Shown piece by piece: positions 21,037 through 28,493 of a DNA stretch of 32,525 nucleotides. Position 1 is the stretch's first letter, and every line of letters begins with the position of its first letter. The notes below the pieces were generated by a model. The model saw nothing but the letters and a program-made list of their open reading frames with translations. It was not told the origin of the DNA and searched no databases. The translations under genes and the position numbers were made by a program. This DNA is from an uncultured Clostridia bacterium (lineage in GTDB: Bacteria > Bacillota > Clostridia > Oscillospirales > Oscillospiraceae), in contig CANAZG010000026.1 in assembly GCA_947365965.1 (NCBI GenBank), forward strand, positions 1 through 32,525, given 5' to 3'.

Positions 21037-21667
21037 GGCGGCCGGCCTCCCACTTTTTCAGAAAGCTCCTGCGGTGGACGGGGCTGGGGCCGAACTGGTC
21101 CAGCATGGCGTAGTGGAGGGCCGTGCCGTACCCCTTGTGCTTCTCAAATCCGTACTGGGGGTACTGCTCCGCCAGCCCGGTCATGTACCGATCCCGGCTC
21201 ACCTTGGCCAGGATGGAGGCCGCAGCGATGCTGACGCTGCGGCTGTCCCCCTTCACCACCGTCTCGTGGGGAGTGGTGATGGCGAAGCGGCGGCCCTTGT
21301 CCCGGTTTCCGTCGATGAGGGCGTAGTCCGCCGCCGGGTCCAGGCCGTCGATGGCCCGCTGCATGGCCAGCATCCGGGCGCTGAGGATGTCTGTTGCATC
21401 GATCTCCTCCGGCCCCGCCCAGGCCACGGCCCAGGCCAGCGCCCCCTGCTGAATCTGGTCAAAGAGGGCCTCCCGCCGCTTGGCGGTGACCTGCTTGGAG
21501 TCGTTGAGCCCCGCCAGAACCAGGTCAGGGGGCAGAATGACGGCGGCGGCGTACACCGGGCCCGCCAGGGGGCCCGCCCCCGCCTCGTCGCAGCCGCAGA
21601 CCATGCCAAAGCCCCGCCTGCGGGCAGTCTCCTCCAGCTCCCATATGGGGACCGTCTTTTTATTCAT
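21029..21667 (-). CDS. rnhB: Ribonuclease HII
   Basis: 212 residues from ATG 21667, which sits within the last codons of rbgA; the frame extends further upstream only through rbgA. It cleaves the RNA strand of RNA-DNA hybrids and single ribonucleotides. The first catalytic motif, GCDEAGAGPLAGPVYAAAVIL (Asp-Glu near 22-23), the second acid in ALIDGNRDK (about 111) and DSRSVSIAAASILAKVSRD (about 134-152) are all present. Note DEAGAGPLAG in place of the usual DEAGRGPLAG: the Arg is replaced by Ala. Sequence otherwise canonical. Confidence 0.93.
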   Translation of the reverse strand: MNKKTVPIWELEETARRRGFGMVCGCDEAGAGPLAGPVYAAAVILPPDLVLAGLNDSKQVTAKRREALFDQIQQGALAWAVAWAGPEEIDATDILSARMLAMQRAIDGLDPAADYALIDGNRDKGRRFAITTPHETVVKGDSRSVSIAAASILAKVSRDRYMTGLAEQYPQYGFEKHKGYGTALHYAMLDQFGPSPVHRRSFLKKWEAGRLG

Positions 21668-22532
21668 TCTCCAGCTCCTCCGGCGCTTCCAGGGTGAACC
21701 GGCCCAGCCTGCCGTCCCGGAACTCGTCCAGCAGCGCCCGGGCCATGCGCTCGGTGTCGATCTCGCCGCCCCGGACCACAAATCCCCGCTTCCGGCCCGC
21801 CCGGGTGAGCAGGTCATAGCCGCTCTCCTCCGGCTCCGGCTGGATTTTGTACCGCTCCGCCAGGGCCTGGGGGTAGCGCCGGCCCAGATAGGCCATCAGG
21901 CGGCTGGCCAGCTCCTCCAGGTCCATCACCTCGTCCCGCACCGCGCCGGTGCAGGCCAGACAGAAGCCCACCCGGGGGTCCTCAAACTTGGGCCACAGCA
22001 TCCCCGGGGTATCCATCAGCTCCAGGCTCTGGTCCACTGGGACCCACTGCCCGGTCCGGGTGACGCCGGGCCGGTCCTCCGCCTTGGCGGTCTTCCGGCG
22101 GGAGACTTGGTTGATGAAGGTGGACTTGCCCACGTTGGGGATGCCCAGGATCATCACCCGGACCATCCGGCCCGCCTGCCCCCGCTGGGCGTAGGCGGCC
22201 AGCTTGTCCGAGAGCAGCTCCCGCACCGTAGCCGGGAACTGCCGGACCCCCTGTCCGGTCTTGGCGTTGGCCTCCAGCACGGCGCAGCCACGCCGCTGAA
22301 AATAGTCCCGCCAGCGGCGGGTGGCCGCCGGGTCCGCCAGATCCACCCGGTTGAGGACGATGAGCCTGGGCTTGTCCGCCGTCAGCTCCTCCATGTCCGG
22401 GTTCCGGCTGGCGATGGGGATCCGGGCGTCCAGGATCTCGCACACAGCGTCCATGTGGCGCAGCTGCTGGACGATCATCCGCCGGGTCTTGGTCATGTGG
22501 CCGGGGTACCACTGGATGTTCATTCCCTCCAT
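21660..22532 (-). CDS. rbgA: Ribosome biogenesis GTPase RbgA (YlqF)
   Basis: 290 residues. A circularly permuted GTPase needed for maturation of the large ribosomal subunit. N-terminal NIQWYPGHMTKTRRMI (about 5-20), then G4 NRVDL (about 61-65), the P loop GIPNVGKSTFIN (about 130-141), GVTRTGQW (G2) and DTPGMLWPK (G3, about 174), with the RNA-binding ANTAR-like C-terminal domain. ATG 22532 preceded by AAAGGGA; a second ATG at 22523 is possible. 25 bp after lepB and overlapping rnhB. Confidence 0.95.
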   Translation of the reverse strand: MEGMNIQWYPGHMTKTRRMIVQQLRHMDAVCEILDARIPIASRNPDMEELTADKPRLIVLNRVDLADPAATRRWRDYFQRRGCAVLEANAKTGQGVRQFPATVRELLSDKLAAYAQRGQAGRMVRVMILGIPNVGKSTFINQVSRRKTAKAEDRPGVTRTGQWVPVDQSLELMDTPGMLWPKFEDPRVGFCLACTGAVRDEVMDLEELASRLMAYLGRRYPQALAERYKIQPEPEESGYDLLTRAGRKRGFVVRGGEIDTERMARALLDEFRDGRLGRFTLEAPEELENE

Positions 22533-22557
22533 GGCGCGCTCCCTTTCTCCGTGTCTC

Positions 22558-23190
22558 TCACTGGACCAGCCCGATGCGGCCCCACTCCCGGGCCCCCAGG
22601 TCCGGCGTCGTGCCCGGCAGCAGCAGGAACACCGCCTTGCCCTGGAGGTAGCCCTCCTTCACGGGCCCCAGGCGGGCGCTGCGGCTGTCGGTGCTGTGGT
22701 CCCGGTGGTCCCCCATGACGAACACCTCGTCCTCCGCCAGGGTCAGGGGGAAGCGGGTGCCCTCGATGGTGTCGGTGACGCCCTTCACATAGGGCTCGTC
22801 CAGGGCCTCGCCGTCCACGTACACCGTGGCGGTGGCCAGGTCAATGTCAACGGTCTGTCCCCCCACGGCGATAATTCGCTTGATGAGGGTGTCGCTGAGA
22901 TCGGCGTTGTAGTTGTTGATGACCACCACATCCCCGGGGTGAAAGTCGCAGAAGGCTGCGTTGACCACCAGCAGGCGGTCCCCGGTGTACAGCGTATCCT
23001 GCATGGACGGACCGCTGACCCCGATGAGGCGGAAGGCGAAGGTGAACAGCAGCACCACGCCCACCACCGCCGTAATGAGGGCCTGGGCCCAGCAGTAGAG
23101 CATACCCTCCAGGGATTCCGGTTTCGCCTCCCCCTGCTCCGGGGAGGCGGGATTCTCCGGGGTATCCAGCTTGTTATTTTCCTCTGCCAT
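22558..23190 (-). CDS. lepB: Signal peptidase I
   Basis: 210 residues. One N-terminal membrane anchor (about 35-58) after an acidic, Pro-rich cytosolic tail of about 30 residues. Catalytic Ser62 in GVSGPSMQDTL and the general-base Lys104 in LIKRIIAVGG form the Ser-Lys dyad; VFVMGDHRDHSTDSR is box E. Cleaves signal peptides of exported proteins. AAGGAG lies 9 bp before ATG 23190. First gene of the lepB-rbgA-rnhB-yraN-thrC operon. Confidence 0.96.
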   Translation of the reverse strand: MAEENNKLDTPENPASPEQGEAKPESLEGMLYCWAQALITAVVGVVLLFTFAFRLIGVSGPSMQDTLYTGDRLLVVNAAFCDFHPGDVVVINNYNADLSDTLIKRIIAVGGQTVDIDLATATVYVDGEALDEPYVKGVTDTIEGTRFPLTLAEDEVFVMGDHRDHSTDSRSARLGPVKEGYLQGKAVFLLLPGTTPDLGAREWGRIGLVQ

Positions 23191-23244
23191 GGCAGCACAC
23201 TCCTTAGCATAAACTGGTCTTGAGTAAATGGGTTCTAATGTAAC

Positions 23245-23273
23245 AGCATACCATAGTTTTCAGGGGATTTCAA
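23245..23273 (-). promoter_or_regulatory. Promoter of the lepB operon
   Basis: On the minus strand, TTGAAA (23268-23273), 17 bp, TATGCT (23245-23250) with TGG immediately before it (extended -10). The start of transcription would be near 23238, 48 bp before lepB. Confidence 0.75.
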
Positions 23274-23306
23274 CTGGGAAGTTGGTACGGGCTCCGCCCG
23301 GCGGGC

Positions 23307-23341
23307 AAAAAAAGAGGGGACGGGCCAGAACCGGCCCGTCC
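23307..23341 (-). terminator. Intrinsic terminator after nfeD
   Basis: On the minus strand, GGACGGGCC (23333-23341), loop, GGCCCGTCC (23318-23326), then CCTCTTTTTTT. It ends the nfeD transcript and separates it from lepB. Confidence 0.85.
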
Positions 23342-23351
23342 TCTTCTCAGT

Positions 23352-23813
23352 TTACGCTCTCTCCCCCACGGCGGCTCTGGACCGGACGATCAGCTTCACG
23401 CCCTCCATGCCCTCGATCTCCACCACAGTTCCGGCCGGGAGGCGCTGGCCGTCGGCGCTCCTGGCCGTCCAGGTCTTGCCGTCCACGTACACCGCGCCGG
23501 TGGGGCCCTCGTTGTCGATGTCCTCCGTCACCCGGGCCTCGCAGCCCAGCAGACGGTCCGCGTTGGTGGGCACCACGTGGGGCGCTACGAACCGCTTCGC
23601 CAGGGGACGCACCGCCGCGCAGGCCGCAATGGACACCACCACAAAGATCAGCAGCTGGGCGGTCAGCGACGCGCCGGCATAGGCCGCGAAGGTGGCGCAC
23701 AGCGCCCCCGCAGCGAACCAGATGGACACCAGCGTCAGGGTGGCCGCCTCCACAAACACCGACAGTGCCACCACGCCCAGCCAAATCCACACCATCATAT
23801 CCTTGACAAGCAT
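23352..23813 (-). CDS. NfeD family membrane protein
   Basis: 153 residues. Two or three hydrophobic helices in the first 70 residues (VWIWLGVVALSVFVEAATLTLVSIWFAAGALCATF; LTAQLLIFVVVSIAACAAV) are followed by a C-terminal OB-fold domain (about 88-150: LLGCEARVTEDIDNEGPTGAVYVDGKTWTARS). This is the short NfeD form that usually partners with a flotillin-like protein in membrane microdomains. No flotillin gene is adjacent: a terminator follows immediately. Own promoter at 23855-23883. Confidence 0.88.
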   Translation of the reverse strand: MLVKDMMVWIWLGVVALSVFVEAATLTLVSIWFAAGALCATFAAYAGASLTAQLLIFVVVSIAACAAVRPLAKRFVAPHVVPTNADRLLGCEARVTEDIDNEGPTGAVYVDGKTWTARSADGQRLPAGTVVEIEGMEGVKLIVRSRAAVGERA

Positions 23814-23854
23814 TGCAACCCTTCCTTTCTCTCGGTCTCTTTGCTTCTTATTAC

Positions 23855-23883
23855 AGTATACTACGCCGGCGGTCCGCCGTCAA
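23855..23883 (-). promoter_or_regulatory. Promoter of nfeD
   Basis: On the minus strand, TTGACG (23878-23883), 17 bp, TATACT (23855-23860), 42 bp before the nfeD ATG. Confidence 0.75.
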
Positions 23884-23898
23884 TCGGAGCTTACAGGC

Positions 23899-23936
23899 AG
23901 AGGCCCGGCGTCCCTGTGGCGGAACGCCGGGCCTCT
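23899..23936. terminator. GC-rich hairpin after the HD-domain gene
   Basis: 13-bp arms AGAGGCCCGGCGT (23899-23911) and ACGCCGGGCCTCT (23924-23936) with a 12-nt loop, 3 bp past the HD gene stop. There is no T run on the minus strand, so it may act as a pause or mRNA-end stabiliser rather than a classical terminator. Confidence 0.5.
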
Positions 23937-23939
23937 GTA

Positions 23940-24473
23940 CTACTGCCGCCGGGCGTGGACGGCGGGCATGAGCTTGCGGTACCAGCCCAGCATGTGCCAG
24001 CACACTGTCTCCCCCACCTCCTTGGAGGCCACCAGCTTGTCGGCCAGGGTCAGCACCCAGGCCTCGGAGGTCTGGGGCCAGGGGGCCAGGGGGAACATGT
24101 GGCTGGTGATGGCCTGCCGCTGGCGCTGGTCCAGATCAAACATCCGGCCCGCCCGCCGGGCGGCGTGGGCCCCGTGGATAAAGGCGTGCATGTGCTTGAT
24201 CCGCCGCCAGCCGGAGTAGCGCTGCATGAAGCGGCGGTGCCGCTCGCTCTGCCAGTCGTAGCCAAAAAAGTCGTGGAGCAGGGCCGCCCGGGTCACCGCC
24301 CGGATCCGTTCCTCCCGCATGTGGAACCGCCTGGCCAGCCGGTAGGCGCACCGGGCGGTGGACACCGAGTGGATGTACAGGGAGTTCTTGCCGCCGTGGT
24401 GGGGGCAGGCCCGCAGCTGTAAAAAGAGCGGATGATTGGTGATATCCGCCGTCATTTGCTGAAAAGATTCCAT
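23940..24473 (-). CDS. HD-domain phosphohydrolase
   Basis: 177 residues of the HD superfamily. The first His lies in SLYIHSVSTARCAYRLARR (about 31-49), the HD doublet in ALLHDFFGYDW (about 64-74), and the further metal ligands in HAFIHGAHAARRAG (about 96-109) and a distal Asp in LTLADKLVA (about 141-149). Such stand-alone HD proteins in clostridia are usually annotated only as HD-domain hydrolases acting on nucleotides or phosphate esters. It is divergent from the NiaR-like gene; the 223-bp gap contains both promoters. Confidence 0.88.
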   Translation of the reverse strand: MESFQQMTADITNHPLFLQLRACPHHGGKNSLYIHSVSTARCAYRLARRFHMREERIRAVTRAALLHDFFGYDWQSERHRRFMQRYSGWRRIKHMHAFIHGAHAARRAGRMFDLDQRQRQAITSHMFPLAPWPQTSEAWVLTLADKLVASKEVGETVCWHMLGWYRKLMPAVHARRQ

Positions 24474-24525
24474 GCAGATACGTCCTCCTTCGCGCCGCTG
24501 GAAACAGCCTCGTCATGATACCTCT

Positions 24526-24555
24526 ATTATATACAACCCGGCCGGTCAAATGCAA
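24526..24555 (-). promoter_or_regulatory. Promoter of the HD-domain gene
   Basis: On the minus strand, TTGCAT (24550-24555), 18 bp, TATAAT (24526-24531), about 50 bp before the HD gene start. Confidence 0.65.
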
Positions 24556-24622
24556 GTGGAAATTCAGGATGGATTTCTTAAGATTTCCTGGGGGCCTGTC
24601 CCCACCGCCGGGGGAGGCCGCC

Positions 24623-24652
24623 TTGACGGGAGGCGGCGCAAGGGGGTATACT
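24623..24652 (+). promoter_or_regulatory. Promoter of the NiaR-like gene
   Basis: TTGACG (24623-24628), 18 bp, TATACT (24647-24652), 44 bp before the ATG at 24697. An AAAGGAG ribosome binding site lies at 24682-24688. Confidence 0.65.
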
Positions 24653-24696
24653 GGAGGGGACGGGGGCGGAAGCGCCCCGCGAAAGGAGCTGATGAC

Positions 24697-25203
24697 ATGA
24701 CGGCATCCCAGCGGCGGGAGGCGATTCTGGCCGCGCTGGCCCAGGCGGAGGGCCCGGTAAGCGCCGGGGCCCTGGCCGGCCGGTTCGGCGTGAGCCGGCA
24801 GGTGATCGTGGGGGACGTGGCCCTGCTGCGGGCCGGCGGCGCGGCGGTGACCGCCACCGCCAGGGGCTACGTGGCGGAGCGGGAGCGGACGGGGACGGTG
24901 GGCCGGGTGGCCTGCCGCCACGGGGCCGTGGATATGGAGCGAGAGCTGCGGATCATGGTGGACAACGGCTGCACGGTGGTGGACGTGATCGTGGAGCACC
25001 CGGTCTACGGCCAGCTGACAGGGGCCCTGGGGCTCTCCAGCCGGTACGACGTGGACCAGTTCGTCCTCCGGGCCGGCGCGGCCCCGCCCCTGTCCCTGCT
25101 CACCGAGGGGATCCATCTCCACACCCTGGCCTGCCCGGACGAGGCCTGCTTCCGGCGGGTGCGGGAGGAGCTGGCCCGGGCGGGGTTTCTGCTGGCACTA
25201 TAA
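24697..25203 (+). CDS. niaR: NiaR-type transcriptional repressor (HTH plus 3H domain)
   Basis: 168 residues. Residues 1-55 form an HTH_11 winged helix (QRREAILAALAQAEGPVSAGALAGRFGVSRQVIVGDVALLR). Residues 70-165 form the 3H domain, named for three conserved His, visible in CRHGAV, VEHPVYGQLTG and GIHLHTLACP; in NiaR these bind metal and nicotinate as co-repressor. It should repress genes for niacin uptake or NAD synthesis; none is in the window, so its targets are elsewhere. Its stop overlaps the end of the convergent CorC gene by 6 bp. Confidence 0.9.
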   Translation: MTASQRREAILAALAQAEGPVSAGALAGRFGVSRQVIVGDVALLRAGGAAVTATARGYVAERERTGTVGRVACRHGAVDMERELRIMVDNGCTVVDVIVEHPVYGQLTGALGLSSRYDVDQFVLRAGAAPPLSLLTEGIHLHTLACPDEACFRRVREELARAGFLLAL

Positions 25204-26442
25204 ATCGCCGGCGGGGCTCGCGGCGATCTCCACCTCCGCCACCTTGTGGCAGTCCATGGAGATCACCGTAATCACCAGCTGCTCATAGCGGAAGCTGTCC
25301 CCCGGAACGGGCAGCTTTCCGATCTGTTCCATGACCCAGCCGCTGAGGGATATCATCTCGGAGTGGAGCTTGAGGCCAAAGAAGCCGCACACGTCGTCTA
25401 AATCCACGGAGCCGCTGACCCGGTAGGCGTGATCCCCGATCCTGCGGAACATCTCGGAAACCTCGTCGTGCTCGTCCCAGATCTCCCCCACCAGCTCCTC
25501 CAGAATGTCCTCCATGGTCACAATCCCGCAGGTTCCGCCGTACTCGTCCAGGACCACCGCCACATGGGTCTTGCCCTTCTGAAGCAGGCGCATGATGGCG
25601 CTGATTTTCTCGCTTTCCAGCACATAGACCACCGGCGCGACGATCTTTGCAATCTCCTGCTGGGTGATTCCGGAGCCGGTGTAGAAGTCCTTCAGGTGAA
25701 TCACGCCGACAATATTGTCGATGCTGTTTTCATAGATCAGAATCCGGGAGAATTTTGACTGGGAGAACAGCTGGGCCAGCTGCTCCTTGGACACATCCGC
25801 AGGCGCCGCCGCCAGATCCACCCGGTGGGTGAGAATATCGCCGGCCTCCTGCTCGGTAAACTCAATAGCGTTGCGCAGCAGCTCCCCCTCGTCCTTGTCA
25901 ATGCTGCCGTCCTGCTGAACCTCCTCAACCAGCATCAGCAGCTCCTCCTGGGACATCTTTCTGTCCGCCTCCGCCCGCAAAAGACGGGAGAGGAGCCGCT
26001 TCCAGGCGGAGAAGATCACGTTGAGCGGGGTGAGGATCCAGATCAGGACGCTCAGAAAGGGTGCGGAGAACATGGCAAAGCGCTCCGGGCAGTCCTTGGC
26101 AATGCTTTTGGGGGAGATCTCCCCAAAGATCAGCACCACCACGGTGACAACCACCGTGGAGACCGTCGGGCCAATATCCCCGCAGAGCTGGACAAACAGC
26201 ACCGTGCCCAGGGAGGCGGTGGCGATATTGACGATGTTGTTGCCGATCAGGATGGTTGAGATGAGTTTGTCGTACTGCTCCGAGAGCCTGCAGGCGAGGA
26301 CGGCCTTTCGGCTGCCCTTTTCCGCCAGGGTTTTCAGTCTCGTGCGGTTCAGGGAGGAAAAAGCGGTTTCCGTTGCGGAAAAATAGGCGGAAAACAGAAC
26401 CATAACCGCCATAATCACTGCGTATGTAAGGGTATTTGGCAT
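25198..26442 (-). CDS. CNNM/CorC-HlyC family transporter with CBS domains
   Basis: 414 residues from ATG 26442 (AAAGGAG 10 bp upstream). The DUF21 membrane domain (about 1-190, four hydrophobic helices, with [26 protein letters not shown] and [19 protein letters not shown]) is followed by a CBS pair (about 205-330, ending in [32 protein letters not shown]) and a C-terminal CorC_HlyC domain. DUF21 proteins of this type (B. subtilis MpfA/YhdP relatives, animal CNNM) export Mg2+ or other divalent cations and bind Mg-ATP at the CBS pair. The 5' leader (26443-26650) is unusual: see the leader gene and the terminator in it. Confidence 0.92.
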   Translation of the reverse strand: MPNTLTYAVIMAVMVLFSAYFSATETAFSSLNRTRLKTLAEKGSRKAVLACRLSEQYDKLISTILIGNNIVNIATASLGTVLFVQLCGDIGPTVSTVVVTVVVLIFGEISPKSIAKDCPERFAMFSAPFLSVLIWILTPLNVIFSAWKRLLSRLLRAEADRKMSQEELLMLVEEVQQDGSIDKDEGELLRNAIEFTEQEAGDILTHRVDLAAAPADVSKEQLAQLFSQSKFSRILIYENSIDNIVGVIHLKDFYTGSGITQQEIAKIVAPVVYVLESEKISAIMRLLQKGKTHVAVVLDEYGGTCGIVTMEDILEELVGEIWDEHDEVSEMFRRIGDHAYRVSGSVDLDDVCGFFGLKLHSEMISLSGWVMEQIGKLPVPGDSFRYEQLVITVISMDCHKVAEVEIAASPAGDL

Positions 26443-26508
26443 GAAAAAATAACTCCTTTGTCCTTGTTCATGTTGTGTTGGCCGCTTCAGGGATGGGCCC
26501 CGAAACGC

Positions 26509-26551
26509 AAAAAAAGCATGTCCGCCCCGCTTTCTAGCAGCGCAGATATGC
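26509..26551 (-). terminator. Leader terminator (attenuator) upstream of the CorC gene
   Basis: On the minus strand, a 16-bp stem with two mismatches (5' arm 26551-26536 starting GCATATCTGCGCTGCT, 3' arm ending GGACATGC at 26516) is followed by seven T (26515-26509). It lies between the promoter (26656-26684) and the coding start (26442), so it can only be a conditional terminator. AGCAGC (about 26604-26599) can pair with GCTGCT in its 5' arm and may act as part of an antiterminator. Confidence 0.75.
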
Positions 26552-26614
26552 CAAACACAAAGAACGGTATACAAAGTTGCTACAGTTTCCCTCGCAGCTG
26601 CTGTCACTGTCCAT
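26534..26614 (-). CDS. Putative leader peptide of the CorC-type transporter
   Basis: 26 codons on the minus strand, ATG at 26614, TAG at 26536-26534. The encoded peptide starts MDSDSSCEGNC and contains four Cys (positions 7, 11, 20, 26). GGGAGG lies upstream (12 bp from the ATG; a TTG start in frame at 26626 would be directly adjacent). The last codons and the stop fall in the 5' arm and loop of the terminator, so a ribosome reaching the end would prevent the hairpin from forming. Acidic N-termini such as MDSD destabilise translating ribosomes when Mg2+ is low in known Mg2+ leaders. That gives a possible sensor, but function is inferred. Confidence 0.5.
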   Translation of the reverse strand: MDSDSSCEGNCSNFVYRSLCLAYLRC

Positions 26615-26655
26615 TGAGCCGATCAACCTCCCTTCTGTAGGATAATGATACCCGT

Positions 26656-26684
26656 ATTATAGGCGACGGCGGCGATTCTGTCAA
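26656..26684 (-). promoter_or_regulatory. Consensus promoter of the CorC leader transcript
   Basis: On the minus strand, TTGACA (26679-26684), 17 bp, TATAAT (26656-26661). Start near 26649, giving an untranslated leader of about 207 nt. Control is therefore probably exerted in the leader, not at initiation. The rest of the 396-bp gap (26685-26838) shows only GC-rich sequence and the hairpin below. Confidence 0.85.
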
Positions 26685-26790
26685 TACGGAAATCCGGCGG
26701 GACGCCGTCCCTGGCCCGGCGGGGTTTGCCGGATCTTGCCGAGGTTCGGCGGCTTGACGATATCGCCGCCCGGGCGGATCGGAACAGGAA

Positions 26791-26820
26791 CGCGCCCCCT
26801 ATGAAAGCATAGGGGGCGCG
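26791..26820. terminator. Hairpin after the ECF S-component gene
   Basis: Perfect 13-bp arms, CGCGCCCCCTATG (26791-26803) and CATAGGGGGCGCG (26808-26820), loop AAAG. It begins 18 bp past the stop of the ECF gene. No T run follows on the minus strand, so its strength as a terminator is uncertain. Confidence 0.55.
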
Positions 26821-26838
26821 TGATATGCGTTCAGCCAA

Positions 26839-27480
26839 TCAGGAGGGCATTCCGGGCATCCTCCGGAGTAGAAGCGGGGTCTTTTCCAGGGCCTTGCACA
26901 CCGCGCCCACCACGACGCAGGAGACAATGGCCTCAGGGATGCCGGCGGCATAGGCGGTGGTCATGACCAGCTGGCCCACGCCGCTGAGGTCTACGCCGTA
27001 GAAGGAGGAGATGACCTCCGCGCACAGGCCCCAGAGCAGGCCCAGATAGAAAACGGTGTTCAGCGCGGAGCCCACAAAGCCGGTAACCATGTACCCGACA
27101 ACAGAGGCCTTCTCGCGGACAGCCGGAATCCGCCGCAGGCCCGCCGCCAGCAGGCCGGACAGCCAGCCCATGAGGATGCGGGCGCCCATGCACACGAGGA
27201 TATACGCAAAGGGGGAGTGGGCCAGGGCCAGGGTGGCGAAGGGGTCCGCGCCGGGCATGGTCAGCACCTTAATCATGGCGCTCAGGCCGAAGAAGAAGCC
27301 CAGGAGCGCGCCGGCGGCCGGCCCCATCATGGCCGCGCCCACAATGACCGGCATCTGGATGGTGGTTGCCGCGATGGGCCCGATGGTCAGGTAGCCCAGG
27401 GGGGTGAAGGACAGAAGGAAGATGATTGCCACCAGTATCGCCATACGTGTGATCTGCTGGACTTTGCTGCTGCTGTTCAT
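26839..27480 (-). CDS. panT: ECF transporter S component, probably pantothenate-specific
   Basis: 213 residues, about six membrane helices, with the N-terminal ITRMAILVAIIFLLSFTPLGYLTIGPIAATTIQMPVIVGAAMMGPAAGALLGFFFG typical of S components (Ala-rich first helix for contact with the T component). S components capture a vitamin at the outer membrane face and use a shared energising module (not in this window). coaX lies directly upstream on the same strand, and clostridial genes of this type are often linked to pantothenate metabolism, so pantothenate is the likely substrate. That is an inference from neighbourhood and could be wrong for another vitamin. Confidence 0.75.
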   Translation of the reverse strand: MNSSSKVQQITRMAILVAIIFLLSFTPLGYLTIGPIAATTIQMPVIVGAAMMGPAAGALLGFFFGLSAMIKVLTMPGADPFATLALAHSPFAYILVCMGARILMGWLSGLLAAGLRRIPAVREKASVVGYMVTGFVGSALNTVFYLGLLWGLCAEVISSFYGVDLSGVGQLVMTTAYAAGIPEAIVSCVVVGAVCKALEKTPLLLRRMPGMPS

Positions 27481-27548
27481 GTTGTTTCTCCTTTTGAGGA
27501 TATTTCACCTCGTGCTGTCGTCTCCCGCCGGGGGAGTACGGCGCACAA

Positions 27549-27577
27549 ATTATATAATAACGGCAAAGCAGCCGTCA
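27549..27577 (-). promoter_or_regulatory. Possible promoter of the ECF S-component gene
   Basis: On the minus strand, TGACGG (27572-27577), 17 bp, TATAAT (27549-27554), just past the coaX stop. Between it and the ATG is a small stem-loop (CTCCC and GGGAG, near 27520-27535). If real, the ECF gene is expressed both from here and by read-through from coaX. Confidence 0.4.
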
Positions 27578-28366
27578 TTACCTGGCTTTCTGCCTGGGGC
27601 GGTTGGTCTCGTAGAGGCACCGCAGCCCCTTGAGGGTGAGATCCGGGTCCCGGATCACCTCACGGCTGCACAGGGCCGTCACCAGCTCCCCGGACCCGCC
27701 GGTGGCCACGCACACCGCGCCCGCCATGCCCGGCAGAGCGGTGAAGCGGCCGATAAAGCCGTCGATCATCATGGCGCTGCCCCACAGCAGGCCCCGGCGG
27801 ATGGCGTCGGCGCTGTTGCGGCCCAGGCAGGCCTCCTCCGCCCCCGCCAGCTCAATGGCGGGCAGCAGGGCGGTGGTCTCCTTGAGCATCTCCGCGCTGG
27901 GCCGGATGCCCGGCACGATGCACCCGCCCAGGTAGGTCCGGCTCTCGTCCACCGCCGCCACGGTGGTGACCGTGCCCGCGTCGATGAGCACCAGGGGCGC
28001 GCCGTACTCCGTCAGAGCCGCCAGGGTGTCCGCCACGATGTCACTGCCCAGCTGGGAGGGATCGTCAATGCGGATGCGGAAGCCCGTGCGCATACCGGGC
28101 CCCACCCGCAGCACCGGCACGGCCGCCACGGTCCGGGCCGCCGCTTCCACCAGTCCCGTCACCGCCGGCACCACCGAGGAGAGGATGCACCCGTCGATCT
28201 CCTCCCGGCCGATGCCGTGGAGGCGCAGCAGGTCATAGAACATGGCCGCGTACTCGTCCGCGCTGCGCCGGGTCTGGACGGAGGCCTTGGCCCGCATCCG
28301 GAGCCGCTGTCCCTGGAAGACGCCCAGGGTCACGTTGGAGTTGCCGATATCAATGGCCAACAGCAT
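27578..28366 (-). CDS. coaX: Type III pantothenate kinase
   Basis: 262 residues. ASKHA fold kinase, phosphorylates pantothenate in the first step of CoA synthesis; this class needs a monovalent cation and is not feedback-inhibited by CoA. Seen: LLAIDIGNSNVTLGVF (phosphate 1 loop, about 2-17), LGSDIVADTLAAL (about 108-120, the conserved Asp in the pantothenate site), VLIDAGTVTTVAAVD (phosphate 2, about 126-140) and GGCIVPGIRPSAEML (about 147-161). AAAAAAGGAGGAC precedes the ATG. The downstream gap to the ECF gene is 97 bp. Upstream are palindromes E and F. Confidence 0.94.
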   Translation of the reverse strand: MLLAIDIGNSNVTLGVFQGQRLRMRAKASVQTRRSADEYAAMFYDLLRLHGIGREEIDGCILSSVVPAVTGLVEAAARTVAAVPVLRVGPGMRTGFRIRIDDPSQLGSDIVADTLAALTEYGAPLVLIDAGTVTTVAAVDESRTYLGGCIVPGIRPSAEMLKETTALLPAIELAGAEEACLGRNSADAIRRGLLWGSAMMIDGFIGRFTALPGMAGAVCVATGGSGELVTALCSREVIRDPDLTLKGLRCLYETNRPRQKAR

Positions 28367-28390
28367 AGGCGTCCTCCTTTTTTGTCATCA

Positions 28391-28436
28391 TTCTTTTTCT
28401 TGAAAGAAAAAGAAGCAAAAAGAACTTTCAGAGGGG
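28391..28436 (+). repeat. AT-rich palindromic repeat, copy E
   Basis: 11-bp arms TTCTTTTTCTT (28391-28401) and AAGAAAAAGAA (28404-28414), then the tail GCAAAAAGAACTTTCAGAG. Opposite in orientation to copy F, which lies 58 bp further on, with a GC-rich stem (28447-28455 with 28472-28480) between. Confidence 0.75.
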
Positions 28437-28493
28437 ATATCCTGTAGCTGCCGGCGGTCCTGCGGCAGACTGCCGGCAGCCCCGTTTTTGCGG

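Noticed and set aside
26443-26607. N-terminal extension of the CorC-type protein (frame open to 26607)
   Set aside because: The extension runs through the leader terminator, has no family match and lacks a ribosome binding site; the ATG at 26442 has one.
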